Below the pieces are notes generated by a model that saw only the letters and a list, made by a program, of their open reading frames with translations, searched no databases and was not told where the DNA came from. From positions 4,517,501-4,581,500 of the forward strand of contig NZ_CP018846.1 of assembly GCF_002025705.1 (NCBI RefSeq): a DNA stretch of 64,000 nucleotides, given 5' to 3'. Within the stretch, counting starts at the first letter, position 1. Each line of letters begins with the position of its first letter. The translations under genes were made by a program, and so were the position numbers. Origin of the DNA: Pseudomonas putida. Lineage in GTDB: Bacteria > Pseudomonadota > Gammaproteobacteria > Pseudomonadales > Pseudomonadaceae. Positions 56,852 through 64,000 of the stretch are shown piece after piece.

Positions 56852-59479
56852 TCAACCGGTGTTGCGCAGGCCTGCGGCAATACCTGCCACGGTCACCAGC
56901 AAGGCCTGCTCCAACGGGCTGTCCAGAGCGGCTTCGCGGCTGCGCGAACGGGCCAGCAACTCGGCCTGCAGGCGGTGCAGCGGGTCCAGATAGGTATTGC
57001 GCAGGCTGATGAATTCCAGGGTCTCAGGGCTGTGCGCCAGTAGCACCGGCTGCCCGGTCAGGCCCAATACCACCTGGCACGACTGCGACAATAGGTCGCG
57101 CAGGTGCGCACCTAAAGGAAGCAACCCTGGTTGCACTAGACGTTCGTCGTAGGCCTTGGCAATCTCCGCGTCGGCCTTGGCCAGGACCATTTCCAGCATG
57201 TCGATGCGGGTGCGGAAGAACGGCCACTGCTCGCGCATCTGCGCCAGCAACGCGCCCTGGCCACGCGCCAAGGCATTGCTCAGGGCGGTTTCCCACCCCA
57301 GCCAGGCCGGCAGCATCAGGCGTGTCTGGGTCCAGCCGAAGATCCACGGGATCGCCCGCAGGCTTTCGATGCCACCGGCACGGCGCTTGGCCGGGCGGCT
57401 GCCCAACGGCAGGCGGCCCAGCTCCTGCTCGGGGGTCGACTGGCGGAAGTATTCGACGAAATCAGGGTTTTCCCGCACCACGCCGCGGTATGCCTTGAGG
57501 CCATCGGCCGCGAGCTGGTCCATCAGTGCGCGCCAGGCCGGTTCTGGTGGCGGCGGCGGCAGCAAGGTGGCTTCGAGCACGGCGGCCAGGTAGAGGTTGA
57601 GGTTCTGCTCGGCGATGCCCGGCAAGCCGAACTTGAAGCGGATCATCTCACCCTGCTCGGTGGTGCGGAAGCGCCCTGCCACAGAGCCTGGCGGCTGCGA
57701 CAGAATCGCCGCGTGGGCCGGGCCGCCGCCACGGCCAACGGTGCCACCGCGACCGTGGAACAGCAGCAGCTCGACCTGATGCTCGCGGCAGATGCGCACC
57801 AGGTTTTCCTGGGCACGGTACTGGGCCCAGGCAGCCGCCGTGGTGCCGGCGTCCTTGGCCGAGTCGGAATAACCGATCATCACTTCCTGCGGCCCGCGCA
57901 GGCTGGCGCGGTAGCCCGGCAGGCCAAGCAGGCGCTGCATCACAGGGCCCGCGTTGTCCAGGTCGGCCAGGGTTTCGAACAGCGGCACCACGCGCATCGG
58001 CCGAGTCAGGCCGGCTTCCTTGAGCAGTAACTGCACGGCCAGCACATCGGAGGCTGCGCCCGCCATCGAGATCACGTAGGAACCCAGCGAGGCGCCCGGT
58101 GCAGCGGCGATCTCACGGCAAGTGGCAAGCACTTCAGCAGTTTCTGCCTGGGGTTTGAAGTGCGCAGGCAGCAAAGGCCTGCGGTTCTTCAGCTCCGCCT
58201 GGAGGAATTCGATACGGCGCTCTTCGTCCCAGTCGGCATAACTGCCCAACCCCAGGTAATCCGTGATTTCAGCCAGTGCATCACAGTGCCGGGCGGCGTC
58301 CTGACGCACATCCAGGCGGCCGAGGAACAGGCCGAAGGTCACCGCCCGGCGCAGGCTGTCGAGCAGCGGGCCATCAGCGATCACGCCCATGCCGCACTCA
58401 TGCAATGACTGATAGCACAGCTCCAGCGGGGCGATCAGGTCGCGGTTGTCCACCAGCACCTCGGCGCTGGCCGGCTGGTTGCTGGTCAGTGCAGTATGGG
58501 CCCAGGCGCGGGTGGCCCGCAGGCGGTCACGCAACTGTTTGAGCACGGCCCGGTACGGCTCGGCACTGTCGCCCACACGCTCACGCAGTGCCTGGCTGGC
58601 CTGCTGCATGGACAGCTCGGCGGCCAGCGCATCGACATCACGCAGGAACAGGTCAGCCGCCATCCAACGGGCCAGCAGCAGCACCTCACGGGTCACAGCA
58701 GCCGTGACATTGGGGTTGCCGTCACGGTCACCGCCCATCCACGAAGCAAAGCGGATGGGTGCGGCTTCCAGCGGCAGGCGCAGCCCTGTGGCTTCGAACA
58801 GTGCCTTGTCGACCTTGCGCAAGTGGTTGGGAATGGCCTGCCACAGCGAGTGCTCGATCACCGCGAAGCCCCATTTGGCCTCGTCCACCGGGGTTGGCCG
58901 GGTGCGGCGGATTTCTTCGGTGTGCCAGGCCTCGGCGATCAGCCGGCGCAGGCGTTCACGTACCTGCTGGCGCTCGGCGGGGGTCAGGTCGCGGTGGTCC
59001 TGCACGGCCAGCTGGCCGGCGATGGCATCGTATTTCTGGATCAACGTGCGCCGCGCCACTTCGGTCGGGTGTGCGGTGAGCACCAGCTGGATATCGAGCT
59101 TGGCCAATTGCCGGGCCAAGGCATCATCCTTGTGCCCGGCCTGCTTCAGCCGCGCCAGCAGTTCGGGCAATACCCGCGCTTCGAACGGTTCTGGCTGGCC
59201 TGCATCGCGGCGGCGGATCAGCTGATACTGCTCGGCCATGTTGGCCAGGTTGAGGAACTGGTTGAAAGCCCGTGCCACCGGCAGCAGGTCCTCTTCGGCG
59301 AGGTCGGCGAGGGTCGAGCTCAACTGCTCGCCAGCTCCGCGGCGGTCGGCCTTGGCACTGTGGCGGATGTCCTCGATCTTCTGCAGGAACGCATCACCGT
59401 GCTGCTGGCGAATGGTCTCGCCAAGCAACTCCCCCAACACATGGACATCTTCACGCAAGCGCACATCGATATCAGTCAT
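56852..59479 (-). CDS. ppc: Phosphoenolpyruvate carboxylase
   Basis: Carboxylates PEP to oxaloacetate to refill the TCA cycle. The 875-aa length is normal. Catalytic motifs are VLTAHPTEVARRTL (His near residue 138), GYSDSAKDAG, and the Gly-rich FHGRGGTVGRGGGPAH loop; the C-terminus is GIAAGLRNTG, as required for activity. The ATG at 59479 gives MTDIDVRLREDVHVLGELL; an 11-codon upstream extension is discounted. It diverges from the small gene at 59649. Confidence 0.97.
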   Translation of the reverse strand: MTDIDVRLREDVHVLGELLGETIRQQHGDAFLQKIEDIRHSAKADRRGAGEQLSSTLADLAEEDLLPVARAFNQFLNLANMAEQYQLIRRRDAGQPEPFEARVLPELLARLKQAGHKDDALARQLAKLDIQLVLTAHPTEVARRTLIQKYDAIAGQLAVQDHRDLTPAERQQVRERLRRLIAEAWHTEEIRRTRPTPVDEAKWGFAVIEHSLWQAIPNHLRKVDKALFEATGLRLPLEAAPIRFASWMGGDRDGNPNVTAAVTREVLLLARWMAADLFLRDVDALAAELSMQQASQALRERVGDSAEPYRAVLKQLRDRLRATRAWAHTALTSNQPASAEVLVDNRDLIAPLELCYQSLHECGMGVIADGPLLDSLRRAVTFGLFLGRLDVRQDAARHCDALAEITDYLGLGSYADWDEERRIEFLQAELKNRRPLLPAHFKPQAETAEVLATCREIAAAPGASLGSYVISMAGAASDVLAVQLLLKEAGLTRPMRVVPLFETLADLDNAGPVMQRLLGLPGYRASLRGPQEVMIGYSDSAKDAGTTAAAWAQYRAQENLVRICREHQVELLLFHGRGGTVGRGGGPAHAAILSQPPGSVAGRFRTTEQGEMIRFKFGLPGIAEQNLNLYLAAVLEATLLPPPPPEPAWRALMDQLAADGLKAYRGVVRENPDFVEYFRQSTPEQELGRLPLGSRPAKRRAGGIESLRAIPWIFGWTQTRLMLPAWLGWETALSNALARGQGALLAQMREQWPFFRTRIDMLEMVLAKADAEIAKAYDERLVQPGLLPLGAHLRDLLSQSCQVVLGLTGQPVLLAHSPETLEFISLRNTYLDPLHRLQAELLARSRSREAALDSPLEQALLVTVAGIAAGLRNTG

Positions 59480-59648
59480 TGGCCCTCTCTTCGGCGCGGC
59501 TCGCCCGCGCACTGCTCAGGAAACAGCACTGGCCCAAGAGTGCCCACTGCCGGGGCGCAATGGCAAGCCGCGATCGCCAAAGCAAACTAAAGTTAAGGCA
59601 CAGCAGTCCGATGCGATGCAGCCTTTTCTGGCGTTGACAGAGGTCATC

Positions 59649-59993
59649 ATGAAAATCCGCGAACTCGCCCAGCACTGGGAACAGAATGCCGCCGGCACCC
59701 TGAGCCCCACCGGCCACGCCTTGCACCTGGACCTGGAGTCCGAAGCTCGGCTGGCGGCCTTGATCGACATGTACCCCAAGCGCACTGCCGAGGAACTGCT
59801 CGGCGAGCTGGTCGCCGCCGCGCTGGAGGAGCTGGAAGCCAGCTTCCCTTACGTGCAGGGCCACAAGGTCATCGCCACGGACGAAGAAGGTGACCCCTTG
59901 TTTGAAGACATCGGCCCGACTCCGCGTTTTCTGGCCCTTTCGCGACGGCATCTGCACGACCTCAGCAACACCGGCGACGACAGCGGCAACTGA
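59649..59993 (+). CDS. Conserved hypothetical protein
   Basis: A 114-aa cytoplasmic protein starting MKIRELAQHWEQNAAGTLSP, with a possible helical DNA- or protein-binding look (LESEARLAALIDMYPKRTAEELLGELVAAALEELE resembles a ribbon-helix-helix pattern, but this is weak). A GAGG site lies 5 bases before the ATG at 59649; the frame is open well upstream, through the ppc region. It is occasionally labelled a pilin assembly protein, which I cannot support. It diverges from ppc. Confidence 0.75.
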   Translation: MKIRELAQHWEQNAAGTLSPTGHALHLDLESEARLAALIDMYPKRTAEELLGELVAAALEELEASFPYVQGHKVIATDEEGDPLFEDIGPTPRFLALSRRHLHDLSNTGDDSGN

Positions 59994-60270
59994 CCTGCCA
60001 GCATCTTGTTCCGGGCCTGCAACAGGCCTGGAATACCCCTCCGAGCACTGAAAGTTCCGGGCAAATCCTGCTGACCAATTAGTCAGAAATAGATACGTAG
60101 CCTTGGCAACTTTTTTCTGAACTATTCAAAAAACGGTCAAGTCCCAGCCAATAGCCATCACGCTAAAACCCTGCACACCTGCCGTGGTGCATCGTGAAGC
60201 GCAAGCGCAGGCAATGTCAGGGATTGAGCGATGGACTGCTACGGACATCGTCGTTATCAGGAGTGATCCA

Positions 60271-60684
60271 ATGGAGCTGACCACCATGAAGACCCGCACT
60301 GCAAAACCCTCATCCACCCACGTGCGCGGGCTCAAGCTGGCCGCGCTGGCCCTCGGCAGTAGCCTGGTCCTGGCCGGCTGTGCGGGCAACCCGCCCACCG
60401 AGCAGTACGCCGTTACCCAGTCCGCCGTGAACTCCGCCGTCAGCGCGGGGGGCACCGAGTTCGCCGCAGTGGAGATGAAAGCGGCCCAGGACAAGTTCAA
60501 GCAGGCTGAAATCGCCATGCACGACAAGAAGTACGACGAAGCCAAGCTGCTGGCCGAGCAGGCCGAATGGGATGCCCGCGTCGCCGAACGCAAGGCCCAG
60601 GCAGCCAAGGCCCAGAAGGCCCTGCAGGATGCCCGCCAGGGCGTCCAGGACGTACGTCAGGAAGGCCTGCGCAGCGCTGAATGA
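60271..60684 (+). CDS. DUF4398 lipoprotein
   Basis: A 137-aa lipoprotein. The signal peptide includes LKLAALALGSSLVLAGC with the lipobox LAGC, so the Cys near residue 32 is lipidated. The mature part is helical (AAVEMKAAQDKFKQAEIAMHD, then AEWDARVAERKAQAAKAQKA), as in the DUF4398 family. An AGGAG site is 7 bases before the ATG at 60271. It precedes the OmpA-like gene by 50 bases. A 277-base upstream gap (59994-60270) shows only a small hairpin at 60014-60028. Confidence 0.87.
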   Translation: MELTTMKTRTAKPSSTHVRGLKLAALALGSSLVLAGCAGNPPTEQYAVTQSAVNSAVSAGGTEFAAVEMKAAQDKFKQAEIAMHDKKYDEAKLLAEQAEWDARVAERKAQAAKAQKALQDARQGVQDVRQEGLRSAE

Positions 60685-60734
60685 GCGCCGCCATGCCAAC
60701 CCGAGCCTTCGCAACTGATCAAAGGATGAACACT

Positions 60735-61526
60735 ATGCGCAACTACGTCATGATTCCCGCCCTGCTGGCCCTCAGTGTCGGCCTCGCCGCCTGCTCCCAC
60801 GACCCGAACCCCAACCTGGAGTCGGCCCGCAGCAACTTCTCGGCGCTGCAGAGCGACCCGCAGTCGAGCAAGGTTGCCGCGCTGGAGACCAAGGATGCCC
60901 AGGACTGGCTGAACAAGTCCGACAAGGCCTTCATGGACCGTGAAAACAGCAAGAAGGTCGACCAGCTGGCCTACCTGACCAACCAGCGCATCGAGGTGGC
61001 GAAAGAAACCATCGCCCTGCGCACCGCCGAAAACGAGCTGAAGAATGCCTCGGCCCAGCGTGCCCAGGCCAAGCTCGATGCCCGCGACGCGCAGATCGCC
61101 AAGCTGCAGGACAGCCTGAACGCCAAACAGACCGACCGCGGCACCCTGGTGACCTTCGGTGATGTGCTGTTCGACTTCAACAAGGCCAACCTCAAGAGCA
61201 ACGCCTACCCGAACATCACCAAACTGGCGCAGTTCCTTCAGGAAAACCCAGAGCGCAAGGTAAGCGTCGAGGGCTATACCGACAGCGTCGGCTCGGCCAA
61301 CTATAATCAGGGCCTGTCCGAACGCCGCGCCACCAGCGTGCGCATGGCGCTGGTACGCGCAGGCGTCGACCCGGCACGCATCGTTGCCCAGGGTTACGGC
61401 AAGGAATACCCGGTAGCGGACAACGGCAGCAACTCGGGCCGTGCGCAGAACCGTCGGGTGGAGGTGACCATCTCCAACGACAACCAACCGGTGGCACCGC
61501 GTTCGGTAAGCCAAGTCAGCCAGTAA
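60735..61526 (+). CDS. OmpA-family lipoprotein
   Basis: A 263-aa lipoprotein: signal peptide MRNYVMIPALLALSVGLAAC (lipobox LAAC), a coiled-coil segment (about 80-145, ETIALRTAENELKNASAQR), and a C-terminal OmpA domain that binds peptidoglycan (EGYTDSVGSANYNQGLSERR, then GRAQNRRVEVTI). The start at 60735 is chosen because AAAGG lies 9 bases upstream; an ATG at 60726 is too close to it. With the DUF4398 lipoprotein it forms a likely two-gene envelope operon. Confidence 0.9.
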   Translation: MRNYVMIPALLALSVGLAACSHDPNPNLESARSNFSALQSDPQSSKVAALETKDAQDWLNKSDKAFMDRENSKKVDQLAYLTNQRIEVAKETIALRTAENELKNASAQRAQAKLDARDAQIAKLQDSLNAKQTDRGTLVTFGDVLFDFNKANLKSNAYPNITKLAQFLQENPERKVSVEGYTDSVGSANYNQGLSERRATSVRMALVRAGVDPARIVAQGYGKEYPVADNGSNSGRAQNRRVEVTISNDNQPVAPRSVSQVSQ

Positions 61527-61546
61527 GTCCGGTTAGCGGAAGTGAC

Positions 61547-61574
61547 AAGCCCCGCGATCAAGGCGGGGCTTTTC
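61547..61574 (+). terminator. Intrinsic terminator after the OmpA-like gene
   Basis: A 9-base stem AAGCCCCGC / GCGGGGCTT with a 7-base loop, followed by TT and a T-rich run (TTTTCTTTGG), 20 bases after the stop codon. Confidence 0.9.
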
Positions 61575-61612
61575 TTTGGGCGCCTGGGCTCATGTCTTGA
61601 GAGGGGTAGCGG

Positions 61613-61835
61613 CTGTGAGATCGAGCGCCGCCCGCGCGGCGCATCGCGGATAAATCCGCTCCTACATTCGTTGCAACGTGCCGAACCTGTCAGGCCCTGG
61701 TTGCCGGCCTTAGCGCATGTCTTGAGCCATGCAAACCTGCTGACAACTATGGCCTCACAGGCATGGCCACGTTGCAACGAATGTAGGAGCGGATTTATCC
61801 GCGATGCGCCGCGCGGGCGGCGCTCGATCTCACAG
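61613..61835 (-). repeat. Long palindromic element, copy B
   Basis: Perfect inverted arms of 68 bases (61613-61680 and 61768-61835) around an 87-base spacer. The inner 56 bases match copy A at 30378-30577 except at three positions, each of which changed on both arms so that pairing is kept. The spacer is close to the reverse complement of the copy A spacer and shares its GCTCAAGACATGCGC core, so copy B is inverted relative to A. Nothing else was seen in the gap 61527-61860 apart from the terminator. Confidence 0.9.
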
Positions 61836-61860
61836 GCGCCAAAAACCGCACGTAGACCGC

Positions 61861-62187
61861 TCACTGCACCTGCCGCGGCGTCTCCTCGCCCATGCAACGC
61901 ACCGCACGCTTGCGGCTGTCCACCAACACGCCGGTCAGGCCCTTCTGCTCGGTATCGAACAGCACCAGCACGCCGTCCACGCACTGGGCCACCTGCGGTG
62001 CCGGGTCCAGCGAGACCTTGTAGTCTTCGCCCGGGATGGTCTTGAGCATGGTGAAGTCCTGCAGCAGCAGCGCATCCTCAGGTTTGGCGAAATGCAGGTA
62101 GCCGTAGTACCAGAGGGCTCCCACCGTCACGATGATGCTGCCGACACCGGTCAGGATCAGCGGGATGGCGTTGCGTTCTTCACTCAT
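61861..62187 (-). CDS. Small membrane-anchored hypothetical protein
   Basis: A 108-aa protein with one N-terminal transmembrane helix (IPLILTGVGSIIVTVGALWY, residues 8-27) and a small outside or periplasmic domain (LDPAPQVAQCVDGVLVLFDTEQKGLTGVLV) with two Cys (in AQCVDG and VRCMGE) that could pair. Unknown family. Its start overlaps the stop of the hydrolase gene (ATGA), so it is the last gene of a tightly coupled operon. Confidence 0.75.
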   Translation of the reverse strand: MSEERNAIPLILTGVGSIIVTVGALWYYGYLHFAKPEDALLLQDFTMLKTIPGEDYKVSLDPAPQVAQCVDGVLVLFDTEQKGLTGVLVDSRKRAVRCMGEETPRQVQ

Positions 62188-63107
62188 TGCTTGTTCTTCT
62201 CGTCAGGGTAATTGGGCACTTCGGCAAGCCGCCGCAGGCCGTTGAAATGGCTGGGGTCATCGAGGAAGCGCAGCATCACCTGGCGCCACACCGGGTCGGC
62301 GAAGGTCTGCACGTGGCCGCCACGAGTCAGCTGCAGCACCCGCGGGGCCGGCGCGTTCTGGTACAGGCGGATACCGTTGTCCATCGGCACCAGGGCGTCG
62401 TCGATACTGTGGAAAAACAGCTTCGGCGGGCTGCTCAGTTGCCCGATCGATCGGATCGCACTGTCGCCGTCCGGCACCAGCCAGGACAGCGGCACCTGCA
62501 GCGGCCAGGTCATCCACGAAGTACTCAGGGCATAGCGGCCGACCCCACGGTAACTGGCCGGCACGCCGTCGAACACCAGGGCACTGAAGCGCTGGCGCTG
62601 CTCGGGGTGTTGCGCCAGGTAGTGGATCGCCATCGCCCCACCGAGGCTCTGGCCAAGCAGCACCAGGGGCTTGCCCTTGACCTCAGGGGCCTGGTCCAGC
62701 CACGCCATCGCCGCAGCGATGTCCTGGTAGACCTCGGGCAAGCTCGGCGAGCCCTCCGACAGGCCATAGCCACGGTAATCGATCATCAGCACCTGGTAAC
62801 CCTGCTCCGGCAGCCAGTAGCTGCCGCCCAGGTGGCCCGGCAGGTTGCCGCCATTGCCGTGCAGGTGCAGCACCGTCCCTTTCACCTCCACCCCAGCCTT
62901 GGCCGGCAGCCACCAGCCATGCAGGCGCAGGCCATCGGCGGTGGTGAGTGTGATGTCGCGGTACTCCAGCTTGGCCCGCTGCGGAGTGAACGGCTCGCCA
63001 GGTTCCGGGTAGAACAGCAGGCTACTGCAACCGCCCAGCCCGAGCATGAACAGGCCCAGGACGAGCAGGCGGCAGCGTTCAGAGAATGTTCGCGTAGTCG
63101 GCTTCAA
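62184..63107 (-). CDS. Alpha/beta hydrolase lipoprotein
   Basis: A 307-aa alpha/beta hydrolase with a lipoprotein signal (LLVLGLFMLGLGGCSS, lipobox LGGC). The nucleophile elbow GQSLGG (near residue 160), the oxyanion HGNGGN and the later DDALVP Asp and GGHVQT His form a likely catalytic triad. It resembles BEM46/YfhR-like hydrolases. Its start lies 29 bases inside the end of the QEGLA gene, so translation may be coupled. Substrate unknown. Confidence 0.86.
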   Translation of the reverse strand: MKPTTRTFSERCRLLVLGLFMLGLGGCSSLLFYPEPGEPFTPQRAKLEYRDITLTTADGLRLHGWWLPAKAGVEVKGTVLHLHGNGGNLPGHLGGSYWLPEQGYQVLMIDYRGYGLSEGSPSLPEVYQDIAAAMAWLDQAPEVKGKPLVLLGQSLGGAMAIHYLAQHPEQRQRFSALVFDGVPASYRGVGRYALSTSWMTWPLQVPLSWLVPDGDSAIRSIGQLSSPPKLFFHSIDDALVPMDNGIRLYQNAPAPRVLQLTRGGHVQTFADPVWRQVMLRFLDDPSHFNGLRRLAEVPNYPDEKNKQ

Positions 63108-64000
63108 TGCGATCCAGGCTCAAGTGGTTGAGGAAGTTGGAGAAGCACATCCAGGCCGACAGCGCGTTGAGGTCACGGAACTGCTCCGGCAGGTACTTGG
63201 GTGGCTCCACCAGCCCCTCCTCGACCAGTTGGCGCAGCGTGCGCATGTCTTCCAGAGTGGTCTTGCCGCAGAACAGCAGCGGAATCTGCTCGAGCTTGCC
63301 CTTCTTCACGGCCAACTGAATGTAGTTGTAAACCATGATGAAGCCCTTGAGGTAGGACAAGTCCTTGGTAAATGGCAGGCCATTGGGCACCGAGCCGCGG
63401 AACACCCGGCTGGCGTTGCTGTAGCTCTGCGTCATCTCGAAGCCTTGCTCACGGAAGAAGTCGAACACCTGCAGGAAATCGGCGCCCTCCTCGACCATGT
63501 GGATGGCGCGGGTGCGGTTGGTCAGCTTGCGCAGGCGGCTGGGGTAGGATGCGAAGGCGATCACTTCCATGAGGATGGCCAGGCCTTCCTGGGTCACCGT
63601 CGACGAGGGCGGGCCCTTGGCCAGGAAGGTGCAGATCGGCTGGCTCAGGCCATTGAGCGTGGTGCCCACGTGCACCAGGCCTTCATGCACCTCCAATGCA
63701 CGTACGTCGCGGTTGTTGAACATGGCATCGGCACGCACCTTGATGTAGTCGGCGCCGGCCGCAGCATCGGCGACGATACCATCCGACTCGAATACGCGGA
63801 TGGTTTCTTCGGCTTCGCCGAACACTTTGTTCAGGCGGCGCTGGAGGATGTCCACGGCCTCCTTGGCGGTGAGGTTCTTCGGCTCGTCCTTGAGGTCGCC
63901 ACGCCCGTCGATGTTGTTCAGGTAGTCCGAGAGCATCAGCCCCAGGTCGGCCAGGGTCGGGTCACCGGCATGGAAGGCGTCGGAGGCCGCGCCGTACAGT
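63079..64000 (-). CDS. QEGLA-motif protein (DUF1704, flavohemoglobin expression-modulating type), 5 prime end beyond the window
   Basis: Reading continues to base 64000 without a stop, so the N-terminus is outside. The C-terminal 300 or so residues include the VTQEGLAILMEV motif that names the family, the metal-site-like GLVHVGTTLNGLSQ segment, and the TRAIHMVEEG region. It looks like a zinc peptidase-type fold, but no activity is established. It is the first gene of the three-gene operon with the lipoprotein hydrolase and the small membrane protein. Confidence 0.9.
   Translation of the reverse strand, partial: LYGAASDAFHAGDPTLADLGLMLSDYLNNIDGRGDLKDEPKNLTAKEAVDILQRRLNKVFGEAEETIRVFESDGIVADAAAGADYIKVRADAMFNNRDVRALEVHEGLVHVGTTLNGLSQPICTFLAKGPPSSTVTQEGLAILMEVIAFASYPSRLRKLTNRTRAIHMVEEGADFLQVFDFFREQGFEMTQSYSNASRVFRGSVPNGLPFTKDLSYLKGFIMVYNYIQLAVKKGKLEQIPLLFCGKTTLEDMRTLRQLVEEGLVEPPKYLPEQFRDLNALSAWMCFSNFLNHLSLDRIEADYANIL

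Noticed and set aside
56605..56880. A 91-codon minus-strand frame between ppc and adk
   Set aside because: It overlaps the ppc end and the hairpin at 56769-56793, with no ribosome site and no family resemblance.

Overview
This window is a stretch of core chromosome from a member of the Pseudomonas putida group. The inference rests on gene order (rpsB-tsf-pyrH-frr-uppS-cdsA-dxr-rseP-bamA-skp-lpxD-fabZ-lpxA-lpxB-rnhB-dnaE-accA-tilS-pyrG-eno), on protein lengths and sequences close to P. putida proteins as remembered, on the high G+C content, and on many P. putida-type REP/REPIN palindromes at gene ends. No rRNA, tRNA, CRISPR array or prophage was seen.

Layout. (1) Positions 1-23304, minus strand: one long colinear block read from rpsB down to a truncated eno. 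It covers translation factors, uridylate kinase, isoprenoid and CDP-DAG synthesis, the RseP protease, outer membrane assembly, lipid A synthesis, fatty acid initiation, the replicative polymerase, tRNA-Ile lysidylation and CTP synthesis. Many junctions overlap by 1 to 4 bases or are separated by 1 base, so translational coupling is likely. (2) 23305-28402, plus strand: map, glnD and dapC diverge from rpsB. (3) 28403-34787: a CPA1-type Na+/H+ antiporter, a 200-base palindromic element, an ArsC/Spx-like reductase, dapD, the CsdA-CsdE cysteine desulfurase pair and, convergent to it, the tRNA ct6A dehydratase TcdA that is known to work with CsdA/CsdE. (4) 34788-41598: an NdvB-like GH17-GT2 membrane glucan enzyme, an intact IS3-family element inserted inside a REPIN, dapE, rlmA, a small acidic protein and a cold-shock protein. 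DapD, DapC and DapE, consecutive enzymes of the succinylase route to lysine and meso-diaminopimelate, all lie in this part of the window. (5) 41599-50690: plsB, a YbaY-like lipoprotein, a DUF4197 protein, and a two-gene RND efflux operon with a divergent TetR regulator and a candidate operator between them. (6) 50690-64000: rsmJ, a protein with a duplicated module, an extensin-like protein, a PEP mutase/isocitrate lyase family enzyme, a DUF72 protein, tsaB, adk, ppc, envelope lipoproteins (DUF4398 and OmpA-like), a second copy of the long palindromic element, and a three-gene operon of a small membrane protein, a lipoprotein hydrolase and a QEGLA-motif protein that runs off the end.

Most of the window is ordinary conserved housekeeping DNA. 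The most unusual material is non-coding. Two copies of a roughly 200 to 220 base element (30378-30577 and 61613-61835) have perfect 56-base arms around a conserved asymmetric spacer. They lie in opposite orientation, and all three arm differences between copies are matched by compensating changes on the opposite arm. Further observations are the IS insertion into a REPIN with a 3-base target duplication, the absence of kdsA between pyrG and eno, the duplicated-module protein and the putative efflux operator.
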